A stretch of DNA of 44,801 nt from Draconibacterium orientale. Its GTDB lineage: Bacteria > Bacteroidota > Bacteroidia > Bacteroidales > JAADGE01. Under the pieces are notes generated by a model, which saw only the letters and a program-made list of their open reading frames with translations, made no database searches and was not told the DNA's origin. The position numbers and the translations under genes were made by a program. Within the stretch, counting starts at the first letter, position 1. The number at the start of each line of letters is the position of its first letter. The stretch lies in contig DYMH01000015.1 in assembly GCA_020721645.1 (NCBI GenBank), positions 1-44,801 on the forward strand, in the 5' to 3' direction. Positions 24,232-32,713 of the stretch are shown one piece after another.

Positions 24232-26832
24232 ATGAAAGTATTCAATCCAAATCGAAAAAATACAAACTATGCACGGAAATATATCCTTGCGTGGGCTTTC
24301 TTTGGTTTGCTACTCACACTGACTGTTTGGACCTACGAAATCTTTATTAAAGATTTATCACAGCGATTCAACGATATCCTGAATCTGCATTTTAATAATC
24401 CGGAATTATTTCTTATCGACATATTACCGTTACTATTTGGATTCATTGCCCATAGGATAACTCGCAACTACAAAGAAAAAATTAAAAATCTGCTTGAAGA
24501 CATCTCGCAAAAAGACCAACTTATTAATAAAAATACAGAATTTGCTAAAAATATTGGCAAAGGCGATTTTTCATCACTTCCGACAATTATTTCCGCCGAC
24601 GATACTATCGGAAATTCTTTACTTCTGATGCGAGACAACTTAGTGGCAAATTATCAAAAAGAAAACGAACAAAACTGGATTGCACGAGGAAAAGAAATCA
24701 TTCGAGATGTATTAAGTCACCATACGAATATCGAAATATTGGCTTACGAAACATTGGTCAGCCTTATCAATTATACAAATACAATACAAGGGGCTTTTTA
24801 TATTTACGATGATACAGAAAAAAAATTAATCAACATTGCTTCATATGCCTATAATCGAAAAAAATACGTAAATCAAGAATTCCGAATCGGACAAGGATTG
24901 GTGGGACAAGCTGCATACGAGAAAGATTTTATTTATCGTCGCGAAATTCCGGACGAATACATGAGCATCAGTTCCGGAATATTAGGAACAAAAAAACCTA
25001 AAACAATTTTACTCGTACCTCTTATCAGCGATGAAAAATTACAAGGTGTGGTCGAATTTGCATCACTCGACCACGATTTAGACCCGCCCGTTATTGCTTT
25101 AATCCGAGAATTAGGTGAAATTATCGCCCAAACACTCTACACTCTCAAAGTTAATACACAGACCGAAAATCTTTTGCGAGAATCACAAGAATTGACCAAA
25201 AGACTTCAAAAAAATGAAGACGATTTACGACGAAATGCCGAGCAAATGCAACGAACACAAAAAGAGCTCGAAAACTCGAACCGGGAATTAGCTTCGCAAA
25301 TTGCCGAAGTCGAAAAAGGACAAAATCGCCTCTTTGCACTACTCCAAAACGCATCGGAAGTTATTACCATTTACGATTCCGATGGGATTGTTAAATATGT
25401 CAGCCCTTCGGTGAAAAGCATACTTGGTTTTGACACCGATGAAATGATAGGAAAAAACAGATTCGACCGAGGCGAATCGATTTTGCAAGACGCATTTAAT
25501 CAGTTACTCAGAGAACCACACGTGCCCCGAACTTTTGAATATCACTATCAAAATAAAAATAAAGAACAACTGTGGCTTGAAACAACAGGGCGAAATCTTC
25601 TAAACAATTCTGCAATCAGCGGAATTCTTTTCAATACCCGAGATATAACCGTTCGGAAAGTTGCCGAAAAAGCACAACGTATGAGCGGGGAAATGCAAGC
25701 CCTGTCGGAAAATTCTCCCGATTTAATCATTCGTATTGCCCCCGATGGAAAATTCTATTATGCTAACCCCATGATATCCGATTATATGGGCGTTACACCC
25801 ATACAAGTTATCAAAAAAGGGATTGACGAAATCAATATTAACAATCAAATTAAAGAAATTTTTCGAAACGTTTTAACAACAGTTTTGGAATCAGGCAAAA
25901 AATTTGATGCAGAAACTCTGTTCAAAACTGATGAAAGCGAACGGATTATTCACTTAAATGCCATTCCGGAATACAACAAACAACGGGAAATGGAAACTGT
26001 TTTGTTTGTAGCACACGACATCACGGAACGAAAAAGAATTGAAACCGAAATTGAAGAAAAAAATAAAAGTATCACAGAAAGTATCAATTATGCCCAAAGA
26101 ATTCAAACGGCAATAATTCCGGATAACGATTTAATAATGAGGTTTTTACCCAAGTCGTTTGTCATGTATAAACCACGAGATGTCGTCAGCGGTGATTTTC
26201 CATGGTTTTTTGAAAACGGAGATTTTGTGTATATTGCAGCCGTCGATTGCACAGGTCATGGTGTTCCGGGAGCCTTGTTATCGTTTATCGGATACTTTAT
26301 TCTCAACAACATTGTGGACCACGACAACACGCTCAATGCAGGACAAATATTGGATAAACTCCACGAACAAGTGCGAAAAACTTTAAAACAAGATACACCC
26401 GAAGCAAATGCAAGAGATGGCATGGATATTGCTTTGTGTAAAATAAATTCTCGTGCAAAAGAAATTCATTATGCCGGAGCTCATCGACCGATGTATTTTT
26501 GCAGAGGAAATGAAATTACACAATATAAGGGAGATCCAAAAGCAGTTGGAGGAATTCCGGTAAAAAGAGGGAAAAAAGAAGACGATTTCGTAAATTATGC
26601 CATAAAAATTGAAACAGGTGATAAAATTTTTATATTTTCGGACGGTTTACCCGACCAAATCGGAGGCGAAGACGGTCGGAAATATCAAGCTAAAAGAATA
26701 CGAGACATAATCGCCGAAAAAAATGAGCTGAGCATGCCCGAATATCAAGAATATTTTGAGAGTGATTTATTGAATTGGAAAGGAAAATACAAACAAATTG
26801 ATGATATTCTATTAATAGGAATTGAGTTTTAG
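24232..26832 (+). CDS. SiaA/RsbU-like membrane PP2C phosphatase with GAF and PAS sensors
   Basis: This is an 866-residue protein from ATG 24232; an earlier in-frame ATG at 24091 lies inside the preceding gene and adds a poor extension. It has transmembrane helices at about 17-37 and 58-74, a GAF domain (about 165-305), coiled coil, PAS (about 365-475), PAS (about 487-600), the linker SINYAQRIQTAIIP and a SpoIIE/PP2C domain (about 630-866). Metal-site aspartates are visible: Asp655 (VVSGDF), Asp672 (VDCTGHGVPGA), FSDG, and QIDDILL at the end. Such phosphatases dephosphorylate a partner protein; the SiaC-like protein two genes downstream is the obvious substrate. Confidence 0.92.
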   Translation: MKVFNPNRKNTNYARKYILAWAFFGLLLTLTVWTYEIFIKDLSQRFNDILNLHFNNPELFLIDILPLLFGFIAHRITRNYKEKIKNLLEDISQKDQLINKNTEFAKNIGKGDFSSLPTIISADDTIGNSLLLMRDNLVANYQKENEQNWIARGKEIIRDVLSHHTNIEILAYETLVSLINYTNTIQGAFYIYDDTEKKLINIASYAYNRKKYVNQEFRIGQGLVGQAAYEKDFIYRREIPDEYMSISSGILGTKKPKTILLVPLISDEKLQGVVEFASLDHDLDPPVIALIRELGEIIAQTLYTLKVNTQTENLLRESQELTKRLQKNEDDLRRNAEQMQRTQKELENSNRELASQIAEVEKGQNRLFALLQNASEVITIYDSDGIVKYVSPSVKSILGFDTDEMIGKNRFDRGESILQDAFNQLLREPHVPRTFEYHYQNKNKEQLWLETTGRNLLNNSAISGILFNTRDITVRKVAEKAQRMSGEMQALSENSPDLIIRIAPDGKFYYANPMISDYMGVTPIQVIKKGIDEININNQIKEIFRNVLTTVLESGKKFDAETLFKTDESERIIHLNAIPEYNKQREMETVLFVAHDITERKRIETEIEEKNKSITESINYAQRIQTAIIPDNDLIMRFLPKSFVMYKPRDVVSGDFPWFFENGDFVYIAAVDCTGHGVPGALLSFIGYFILNNIVDHDNTLNAGQILDKLHEQVRKTLKQDTPEANARDGMDIALCKINSRAKEIHYAGAHRPMYFCRGNEITQYKGDPKAVGGIPVKRGKKEDDFVNYAIKIETGDKIFIFSDGLPDQIGGEDGRKYQAKRIRDIIAEKNELSMPEYQEYFESDLLNWKGKYKQIDDILLIGIEF

Positions 26833-26856
26833 TAAAGATATACAAAACGTTGAGTT

Positions 26857-27435
26857 ATGACAGAAACAAACGATAAACAATCATCTTTAGACTTTGTCTA
26901 TGATTTTTATGTCAAGATGAAAAAAAATCGGATTAATTTGGCTTACGAAGGAGAAATCACACACCAAATTACCAAAGCTTTTACATCATTGACCGAGAAC
27001 AATATGGCATTGGACGATGACTCGAACACGGTTCAGAAGAAAGTTTTCCATGTCATGGTTGAATGTTTGCAAAATATAAGCAAACATGCCGAAAATAGAC
27101 ATAGTGTTGTTACCTCAAAAGACGGGCGCGGTATTTTTATGGTCAGCAAAGGTGAACATGAATATAATGTAACCACAGGAAACATTATCAGAAATGATAA
27201 GGTGGCTGAACTAAAAAAAATGCTCGAAAATATCAACAGTCTTGACAAAGAAGGTCTCAAAAATTTATATAAACAACAAATGCGAGAGGGGCGGCTGTCA
27301 GAAAAAGGCGGAGCTGGGCTCGGATTTATCGACATCGTTCGCAAAACAGGCGAAAAATTGATATTTTCATTTCTCGATATCGATGAGTCCAATTCTTTCT
27401 TTGTTCTAACTTCAACCATTTCCAGAATCAGCTAA
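26857..27435 (+). CDS. SiaB-family protein kinase (DUF6272)
   Basis: This 192-residue cytosolic protein is related to GHKL-type anti-sigma kinases. An N-box-like segment, VECLQNISKHAE (68-79), and a glycine-rich box, EKGGAGLGFIDI (149-160), are visible. Family placement (SiaB/DUF6272) rests on these motifs and on gene order. In Pseudomonas aeruginosa SiaB phosphorylates a threonine of SiaC and SiaA reverses this. Here the gene starts 24 nt after the PP2C phosphatase gene and ends 13 nt before the SiaC-like gene, the same A-B-C order. The kinase target is therefore inferred to be the next gene product. Confidence 0.87.
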   Translation: MTETNDKQSSLDFVYDFYVKMKKNRINLAYEGEITHQITKAFTSLTENNMALDDDSNTVQKKVFHVMVECLQNISKHAENRHSVVTSKDGRGIFMVSKGEHEYNVTTGNIIRNDKVAELKKMLENINSLDKEGLKNLYKQQMREGRLSEKGGAGLGFIDIVRKTGEKLIFSFLDIDESNSFFVLTSTISRIS

Positions 27436-27448
27436 TTAAATCAACAAT

Positions 27449-27838
27449 ATGCAAGCAATAAAAATTCCCGGCTCTGATGATACGCCAAAAGTAATATTAG
27501 ACGCCACGGCAGAAAACCCTCTTTTTGAAATTTCCGGACGTTCGCTTCCCGAAGATGTTGTCGCATTCTACGATCCCATTCTCGAATGGCTCGATGAATA
27601 TGCCCAGAAACCATTGAAAAAAACAATTTTCAATTTCAAACTCGAGTATTTCAATACCGCTTCCTCAAAATTATTACTTGATATTCTTCTCAAACTCGAA
27701 GATATGCACCAAGACGGAGCCGATGTTCTGGTTCGATGGCATTTTCCCGATGACGATGAAGATATGGAAGAGGCCGGTGAAGAATATGCCGACATCGTTG
27801 AAGTTCCCTTCGAACAAGTCAGTTATTCTATTGATTAG
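27449..27838 (+). CDS. SiaC-family regulatory phosphoprotein (DUF1987)
   Basis: This is a 129-residue acidic cytosolic protein. It has the DUF1987/SiaC pattern: an N-terminal PKVILDATAENPLFEISGRS segment, then LPEDVVAFYDPILEWLDEY, then FKLEYFNTASSKLLLDIL (63-80). The Thr in YFNTASSK (Thr70) lies close to the position of the phosphorylated Thr68 reported for P. aeruginosa SiaC and is the candidate phospho-site. SiaC acts as a switch whose unphosphorylated form binds and activates an output enzyme. There the output is the diguanylate cyclase SiaD; here no GGDEF protein is encoded, and an ABC transporter gene follows by 59 nt. Confidence 0.9.
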   Translation: MQAIKIPGSDDTPKVILDATAENPLFEISGRSLPEDVVAFYDPILEWLDEYAQKPLKKTIFNFKLEYFNTASSKLLLDILLKLEDMHQDGADVLVRWHFPDDDEDMEEAGEEYADIVEVPFEQVSYSID

Positions 27839-27897
27839 TTTTGAAAATCAAAACTCCCGCCGTGTATTTTCTGTGGTCTTTTGAAATAAGATAACCC

Positions 27898-30800
27898 ATG
27901 AGTGAAGAAATATTAAAAGCCTTAATGCAATTGTTTGCAATCATTGCAAAACAAGATGAAGGCGTTGAAAAAAACGAAGTTAAATATGTCGAAACTTTTC
28001 TTCGATCGCAGCTCAGTGAAGATGCTGTTGAGGAATATATGGATTTATTCACAAAAAAAGCCGCAGCCGAAGAACGAACCCTAAAACGAAAATCGCAGGT
28101 ACGCGATTCAGATGCCAAAAGAACCAGCGTTATTGATTCGGTTCGCGTTCTGGGAATATGCAAAAAGATCAATAAAACACTTAGCCAAAAGCAAAAAGTG
28201 ATTGTTTTGGCTCGTTTGTACGAACTCATTAATGTTGATAAAAAATTCTCCAAATTGCGAATGGAGATTATCAACACGGTAGCCGAAGTATTTAACATCA
28301 CAAAATCGGAATTTGTTGATATCGAGACCTTTGTCATGCAAGACATCATGCGAGAACTCGACAGGGAAACTCTTTTGGTAATCAACGACAGCAACGACCG
28401 AGGCTTGCACGCCAAACACATTAAAACAGAGTCGCTTCACGGAAATATTGTCATTTTGCAAGTAAAAAGTGCAGAACTTTTTTTCTTGAAATATACAGGC
28501 AAACAAGACGTTTTTTTGAACGGATTGACCATTTACAACAATCGGATTTATCTTTTCGCACCCGGAAGTACCATAAAACTACCCAAAGGAAGACCCGTTT
28601 ATTACAGCGATGTTGTAGCCAATTACATGGCAGATTTAAAAATCTCCAAACTTTCCTTTGAAGTAAAAGACCTGCAATTTACATTCCAAACCGGCGACAT
28701 CGGCTTACGCAATATCAATTTTTCGGTCAATCACGGAAAATTAGTCGGAATTATGGGAGCAAGCGGTTCCGGTAAAACCACCATGCTCAATGCCCTGTCC
28801 GGTATTACGGCACCTTCATCGGGTGAAGTGCTTATCAACGGAATCGATTTGCATCGCCAACACGAGCGCCTCGAAGGCGTTATTGGTTATATTCCGCAAG
28901 ACGATTTGTTAATAGAAGAACTCACAGTTTTTCAAAACTTATATTACAACGCCAAACTCTGTTTTAAAGAAAAAAATGAAGAAGAACTCGTTGCCGTTGT
29001 CAATAAAACACTCAAAGATTTAGGACTTTTCGACCGAAAAGACCTAAAAGTAGGTAACGCCATGAACAAAATGATAAGCGGCGGACAACGAAAACGCCTT
29101 AATATTGCTTTGGAATTGATACGCGAACCCTCTATTCTTTTTGTTGATGAACCAACATCGGGGCTTTCATCGCGCGATTCCGAAAATGTCATGGAGCTAC
29201 TCTCCGAATTAACTTTGAAGGGGAAATTGATATTTGTCGTAATCCATCAACCGGCATCGGATATTTACAAAATGTTCGACCGAATGATGATACTCGATAA
29301 CGGCGGATACCTTATTTATTACGGAAATCCGGTAGAAGCCATCGTCTATTTCAAAACCATTGACAACCAAATAAACAGCGAAGTGGGCGAATGTCCAACA
29401 TGCGGCAATGTAACCCCCGAGTTGATATTTAATATCGTAGAAGCCAAAGTTGTTGATGAATTTGGACAATATACCGAACAGCGAAAAATTACACCACCTC
29501 AATGGGAAAATCACTTTAAAACAAAAGAAATTCTCGAAGAGGTAGAAAAAAATTCCGACAACCCAATATCAACATTAAACATTCCGGGGTGGTTTCGACA
29601 ATTAAAAATATTCACGATTCGCGATGTTCTGTCAAAAATTAGCAATCGACAATATTTAGTTCTCAATCTGATAGAATCGCCTCTCTTAGGATTTATATTA
29701 GCTTTTTTGATTCGCTATATTGCCGACCCCGCATCGAATATCTACATTTTTTACGACAATAAAAATATACCACCCTATATTTTTATGAGTATTGTCGTTG
29801 CATTGTTTTTGGGTTTAACAGTCAGTGCGGAAGAAATTTACAGAGACAGAAAAATATTAAAACGTGAAAAATTTCTGAATTTAAGTCGTTCGTCATATTT
29901 AATGTCTAAAATATCAATCCTCGTTTTTATATCCGCAGTTCAAGCAATTCTTTATGTGCTCATCGGAAATTCGATACTCGGCATTCGCGGCATGATATTC
30001 GAATATTGGTTGTTTTTGTTTACCACCTTTGTCTTTGCCAACATGATGGGCTTAAATATATCGGCAACATTCAATTCAGCAGTTACCATCTACATACTTA
30101 TTCCTTTGTTACTCATACCTCAAATGGCACTCGGAGGAGCGATGTTCAGTTTCGATAAACTCAACCGCATGATAGGCAGTGTGGATAAAGTGCCCTTGGT
30201 TGCAGAATTTATGGCTTCACGCTGGGCTTATGAAGCCTTGATGGTGCATCAATTTAAACACAATGAATTTGAAGAAGTCTATTTTGAAGTAGATCGTTTG
30301 AAAAGTATCGCCGGATTTAAACAAACCTATTTTTTGCCACAACTCATCGAAAGTCTTGATGCAATAGAAATTCTGCAAGAAGAAATAAATGAAAAAGGAG
30401 CCAATAAAGATTCCATCAGAAAAGAAATGAACATTGAGTTTGCGTTACTCAAAAACGAAATGAGTAAAGAAAATACACGAATTATTAAAGTGAAAAATGA
30501 ACTCATCAACCGAAAATTAATATCAACTGTCGATGACGATACACATATTCTTGTTCCGCCAGATGTTTTTAAATTGATGAATCCGCAGAAATTCGATTCT
30601 GAAGCAAATGAAGAAGTTAGGGAATATATTAAAATTTGGGACGAATTTTATTCGGTCGTCTTTGCCAAAGCCGATACAAAAAAAGAAAAAATGAAGGACT
30701 GGCAGAATAACAATGAAGCAGGATCCTTTAATCAACGCAGAAAAGATTATCATAACGAAAATTTAGATGATATTGTACGAAATGTATATGAAAAAAATAA

Positions 30801-31140
30801 AATTTTACGTTACAAAGACAAGTTAATCCAGCAAGATGAGCCAATATTTTTAGACCCCGACGATTCTGATTTTATTGGTTTCAGAACCCATTTTTTTGCC
30901 CCCAAAAAATATTTTTTAGGTCAATTTTATGAAACTTTTTGGTTTAATATTACCGTTATTTGGTTCATGTCTATTTCCTTGTATATCCCTTTGTATTATG
31001 AGCATTTGAAAAAGATTATTGATATGTTTGATAATATTTCGACAAGCTTGAAAAAACGAAAGAAAAAGAAAATTAAAGCAATTCAGGAAGTTAAAGTTAA
31101 AAGTGCCGAAGAACCGGAAGAAGAGAAAAACGACGATTAA
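27898..31140 (+). CDS. ABCG-type ABC transporter with N-terminal TerB-like and FHA-like regions
   Basis: This is a 1080-residue half-transporter. Residues 1-150 form a helical, TerB-like region. Residues about 160-245 have a beta pattern vaguely like an FHA domain (VFLNGLTIYNNRIYLFAPGS). The nucleotide-binding domain has Walker A GASGSGKT (287-294), signature ISGGQRKR (393-400), Walker B ILFVDEPTSGL (413-423) and H-loop His450, all ABCG/White-like. A CPTC pair (499-502) follows. Five to six transmembrane helices begin near residue 610, with a large charged loop (about 790-1010) before the last helix and a Lys-rich tail. It probably exports an unknown substrate and, by operon position, may be the output of the Sia-like switch. 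Confidence 0.88.
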   Translation: MSEEILKALMQLFAIIAKQDEGVEKNEVKYVETFLRSQLSEDAVEEYMDLFTKKAAAEERTLKRKSQVRDSDAKRTSVIDSVRVLGICKKINKTLSQKQKVIVLARLYELINVDKKFSKLRMEIINTVAEVFNITKSEFVDIETFVMQDIMRELDRETLLVINDSNDRGLHAKHIKTESLHGNIVILQVKSAELFFLKYTGKQDVFLNGLTIYNNRIYLFAPGSTIKLPKGRPVYYSDVVANYMADLKISKLSFEVKDLQFTFQTGDIGLRNINFSVNHGKLVGIMGASGSGKTTMLNALSGITAPSSGEVLINGIDLHRQHERLEGVIGYIPQDDLLIEELTVFQNLYYNAKLCFKEKNEEELVAVVNKTLKDLGLFDRKDLKVGNAMNKMISGGQRKRLNIALELIREPSILFVDEPTSGLSSRDSENVMELLSELTLKGKLIFVVIHQPASDIYKMFDRMMILDNGGYLIYYGNPVEAIVYFKTIDNQINSEVGECPTCGNVTPELIFNIVEAKVVDEFGQYTEQRKITPPQWENHFKTKEILEEVEKNSDNPISTLNIPGWFRQLKIFTIRDVLSKISNRQYLVLNLIESPLLGFILAFLIRYIADPASNIYIFYDNKNIPPYIFMSIVVALFLGLTVSAEEIYRDRKILKREKFLNLSRSSYLMSKISILVFISAVQAILYVLIGNSILGIRGMIFEYWLFLFTTFVFANMMGLNISATFNSAVTIYILIPLLLIPQMALGGAMFSFDKLNRMIGSVDKVPLVAEFMASRWAYEALMVHQFKHNEFEEVYFEVDRLKSIAGFKQTYFLPQLIESLDAIEILQEEINEKGANKDSIRKEMNIEFALLKNEMSKENTRIIKVKNELINRKLISTVDDDTHILVPPDVFKLMNPQKFDSEANEEVREYIKIWDEFYSVVFAKADTKKEKMKDWQNNNEAGSFNQRRKDYHNENLDDIVRNVYEKNKILRYKDKLIQQDEPIFLDPDDSDFIGFRTHFFAPKKYFLGQFYETFWFNITVIWFMSISLYIPLYYEHLKKIIDMFDNISTSLKKRKKKKIKAIQEVKVKSAEEPEEEKNDD

Positions 31141-31165
31141 TTTTTTTACTAAAAAATATTTTTAA

Positions 31166-31186
31166 TATCTTTGAACATTAGTTCAA
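31166..31186 (+). promoter_or_regulatory. Candidate promoter with adjoining palindrome
   Basis: TATCTTTG (31166-31173) fits the -7 consensus, 33 nt before the lipoprotein ATG. It overlaps the perfect dyad TTGAAC-ATTA-GTTCAA (31171-31186), which sits at the expected transcription start and could be a repressor site. A -33 element is not obvious. Confidence 0.4.
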
Positions 31187-31206
31187 AATATTAATCAACG
31201 CTGAAT

Positions 31207-32103
31207 ATGAATAAAAAAATCTTACTACTGCTGTTAATTTCGTTTATCATAACCGTTTCATGCAATAGTGGCGGTGATTCGAATAAGCCACCTGAAAATA
31301 TCGGAACCGAAGACGGACCTATTGTTGACCCGGAAGCTATCAATAAAATTATTGAAAGTTTTTCATCGCCTATCGAAACCGCAGCACTTATTGAAGACCT
31401 TAAAGTTGCGTATTCAAATAAATATTTAATTCCAACAGAAGTTGCTTCTGAATTTGACTCAAATTATAAAAAAGCACTCGGCTTAGGCATGCTCAGTTCT
31501 GATTTAGGATATTTGAACGTCTATCAAAGAACAAATTCAATTGTTGAATATTTAACCGTAATACGTCGCCTGTCGGACGATTTAGATGTAGATCAATTTT
31601 TTGATTTCCAAACCTTGAAACGTTTGGCAACCAATAATGAAGATTTAGATTCTTTGATGTTTCTTTCGGTAAACAGCTACAATCGGATGGACGAACACTT
31701 GCGGAAAACCCAACGCAGCGATTTAAGTGCTTTGATGGTTACCGGTGTGTGGCTCGAAGGATTGTATCTTGCCTGTCAAGTGAATAAACAAGCCGATAAT
31801 AAAGAATTTAGGGATAGAATCGGCGAACAAAAAAATATTTTAAATGACCTTATTTTGGTATTGAAATTTTTTGAAAAAAAGCCTCATTTTCCCGAAATTA
31901 TTGCCTCTTTTGCCGAATTAAAAGAACTTTACGATAATGTAAAAATTACCATTCAGGTAGGCGAATCAAAATCGCAACTCGATGAAAAAGGTGTCTATGT
32001 TATTGTGCAAGATGAATACACAGTTGTTGAAATGAGTGATGAACAACTCGAAGAAATATCTAAATTAGTTGAAAAAATACGTAACAAATTAATTTCTGCA
32101 TAA
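31207..32103 (+). CDS. Hypothetical lipoprotein of the Sia-like locus
   Basis: This 298-residue protein has a lysine-rich start, hydrophobic core and lipobox ITVSC followed by a Gly/Ser/Asn linker, so it is a membrane-anchored lipoprotein. The mature part is predominantly helical and acidic, with no recognised enzyme motif. It lies 66 nt after the ABC transporter gene and 1 nt before the secreted-protein gene. The tight pairing with the next gene and location after the exporter suggest a shared envelope function, perhaps as accessory or substrate-handling protein. A possible local promoter would allow separate expression. Confidence 0.82.
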   Translation: MNKKILLLLLISFIITVSCNSGGDSNKPPENIGTEDGPIVDPEAINKIIESFSSPIETAALIEDLKVAYSNKYLIPTEVASEFDSNYKKALGLGMLSSDLGYLNVYQRTNSIVEYLTVIRRLSDDLDVDQFFDFQTLKRLATNNEDLDSLMFLSVNSYNRMDEHLRKTQRSDLSALMVTGVWLEGLYLACQVNKQADNKEFRDRIGEQKNILNDLILVLKFFEKKPHFPEIIASFAELKELYDNVKITIQVGESKSQLDEKGVYVIVQDEYTVVEMSDEQLEEISKLVEKIRNKLISA

Positions 32104-32104
32104 A

Positions 32105-32557
32105 ATGAAGAAGATAACAGTAATATTATTTCCGGTTCTATTTTTTGTGCTTTTTAACCACATTGAAGCCATTGCTCAATGTAAGCAACAAATGGTTTAT
32201 GATTGTGCTACAAACACAAAAGATGCGATTTATTTGAGAGATTTCAATACAAAATTGAAAAAATCTCATCCTGACGAAATGTCCGGGACTAAATGGACGG
32301 TTGTTTTGAATAAAGGAACACGTTATCGGTTCAATTTGTGTACTCCGGAGGGAAACCAAGATGTATTATTAACCCTCTACGACAGTCAACATCCTGAGGC
32401 TACGGCTCCTTATGGTTCTACAAAAGAACGTGATTCGTTTGATTTTATTTGTAAAAAATCCGGTATGTACTATGTTTCAATTCGTTTTAAAGATGAAGGT
32501 GAAAAGAAAAAAACATGTGCCGTCGGAATATTATCTTTTGTTGGTAAAAATCAATAA
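32105..32557 (+). CDS. Hypothetical secreted beta-rich protein of the Sia-like locus
   Basis: This is a 150-residue protein with a classical signal peptide (cleavage probably after IEAIAQ). The mature region (about 50-145) has the rhythm of a small beta-sandwich: WTVVLNKGTRYRFNLCTPEG, DVLLTLYDSQ, FDFICKKSGMYYVSIRF. This recalls the pre-peptidase C-terminal (PPC) type fold, but that is an impression only. Five to six cysteines could form disulfides. The start codon is 1 nt after the lipoprotein stop, indicating translational coupling. It is the last gene before a strong bidirectional terminator. Confidence 0.8.
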   Translation: MKKITVILFPVLFFVLFNHIEAIAQCKQQMVYDCATNTKDAIYLRDFNTKLKKSHPDEMSGTKWTVVLNKGTRYRFNLCTPEGNQDVLLTLYDSQHPEATAPYGSTKERDSFDFICKKSGMYYVSIRFKDEGEKKKTCAVGILSFVGKNQ

Positions 32558-32661
32558 TGCCATTGTATTATTAAAAACACCGCAGGCAAGTTATTAACTT
32601 GTTTGCTTTGTTATTTTACCTTTTTCCCATGATATAAAAGCTTAATTTGAAATAACTCAAT

Positions 32662-32690
32662 AAAAAAACCGAGAATCTCTCGGTTTTTTT
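32662..32690. terminator. Bidirectional terminator between the Sia-like locus and infB
   Basis: The stem AAAAAAACCGAGA / TCTCGGTTTTTTT is perfect over 13 bp with a 3-nt loop and yields a U-run on both strands. It ends the plus-strand operon and the minus-strand rimP-nusA-infB unit. Confidence 0.93.
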
Positions 32691-32713
32691 ATTTCGAAAT
32701 CAATGATAATTGA

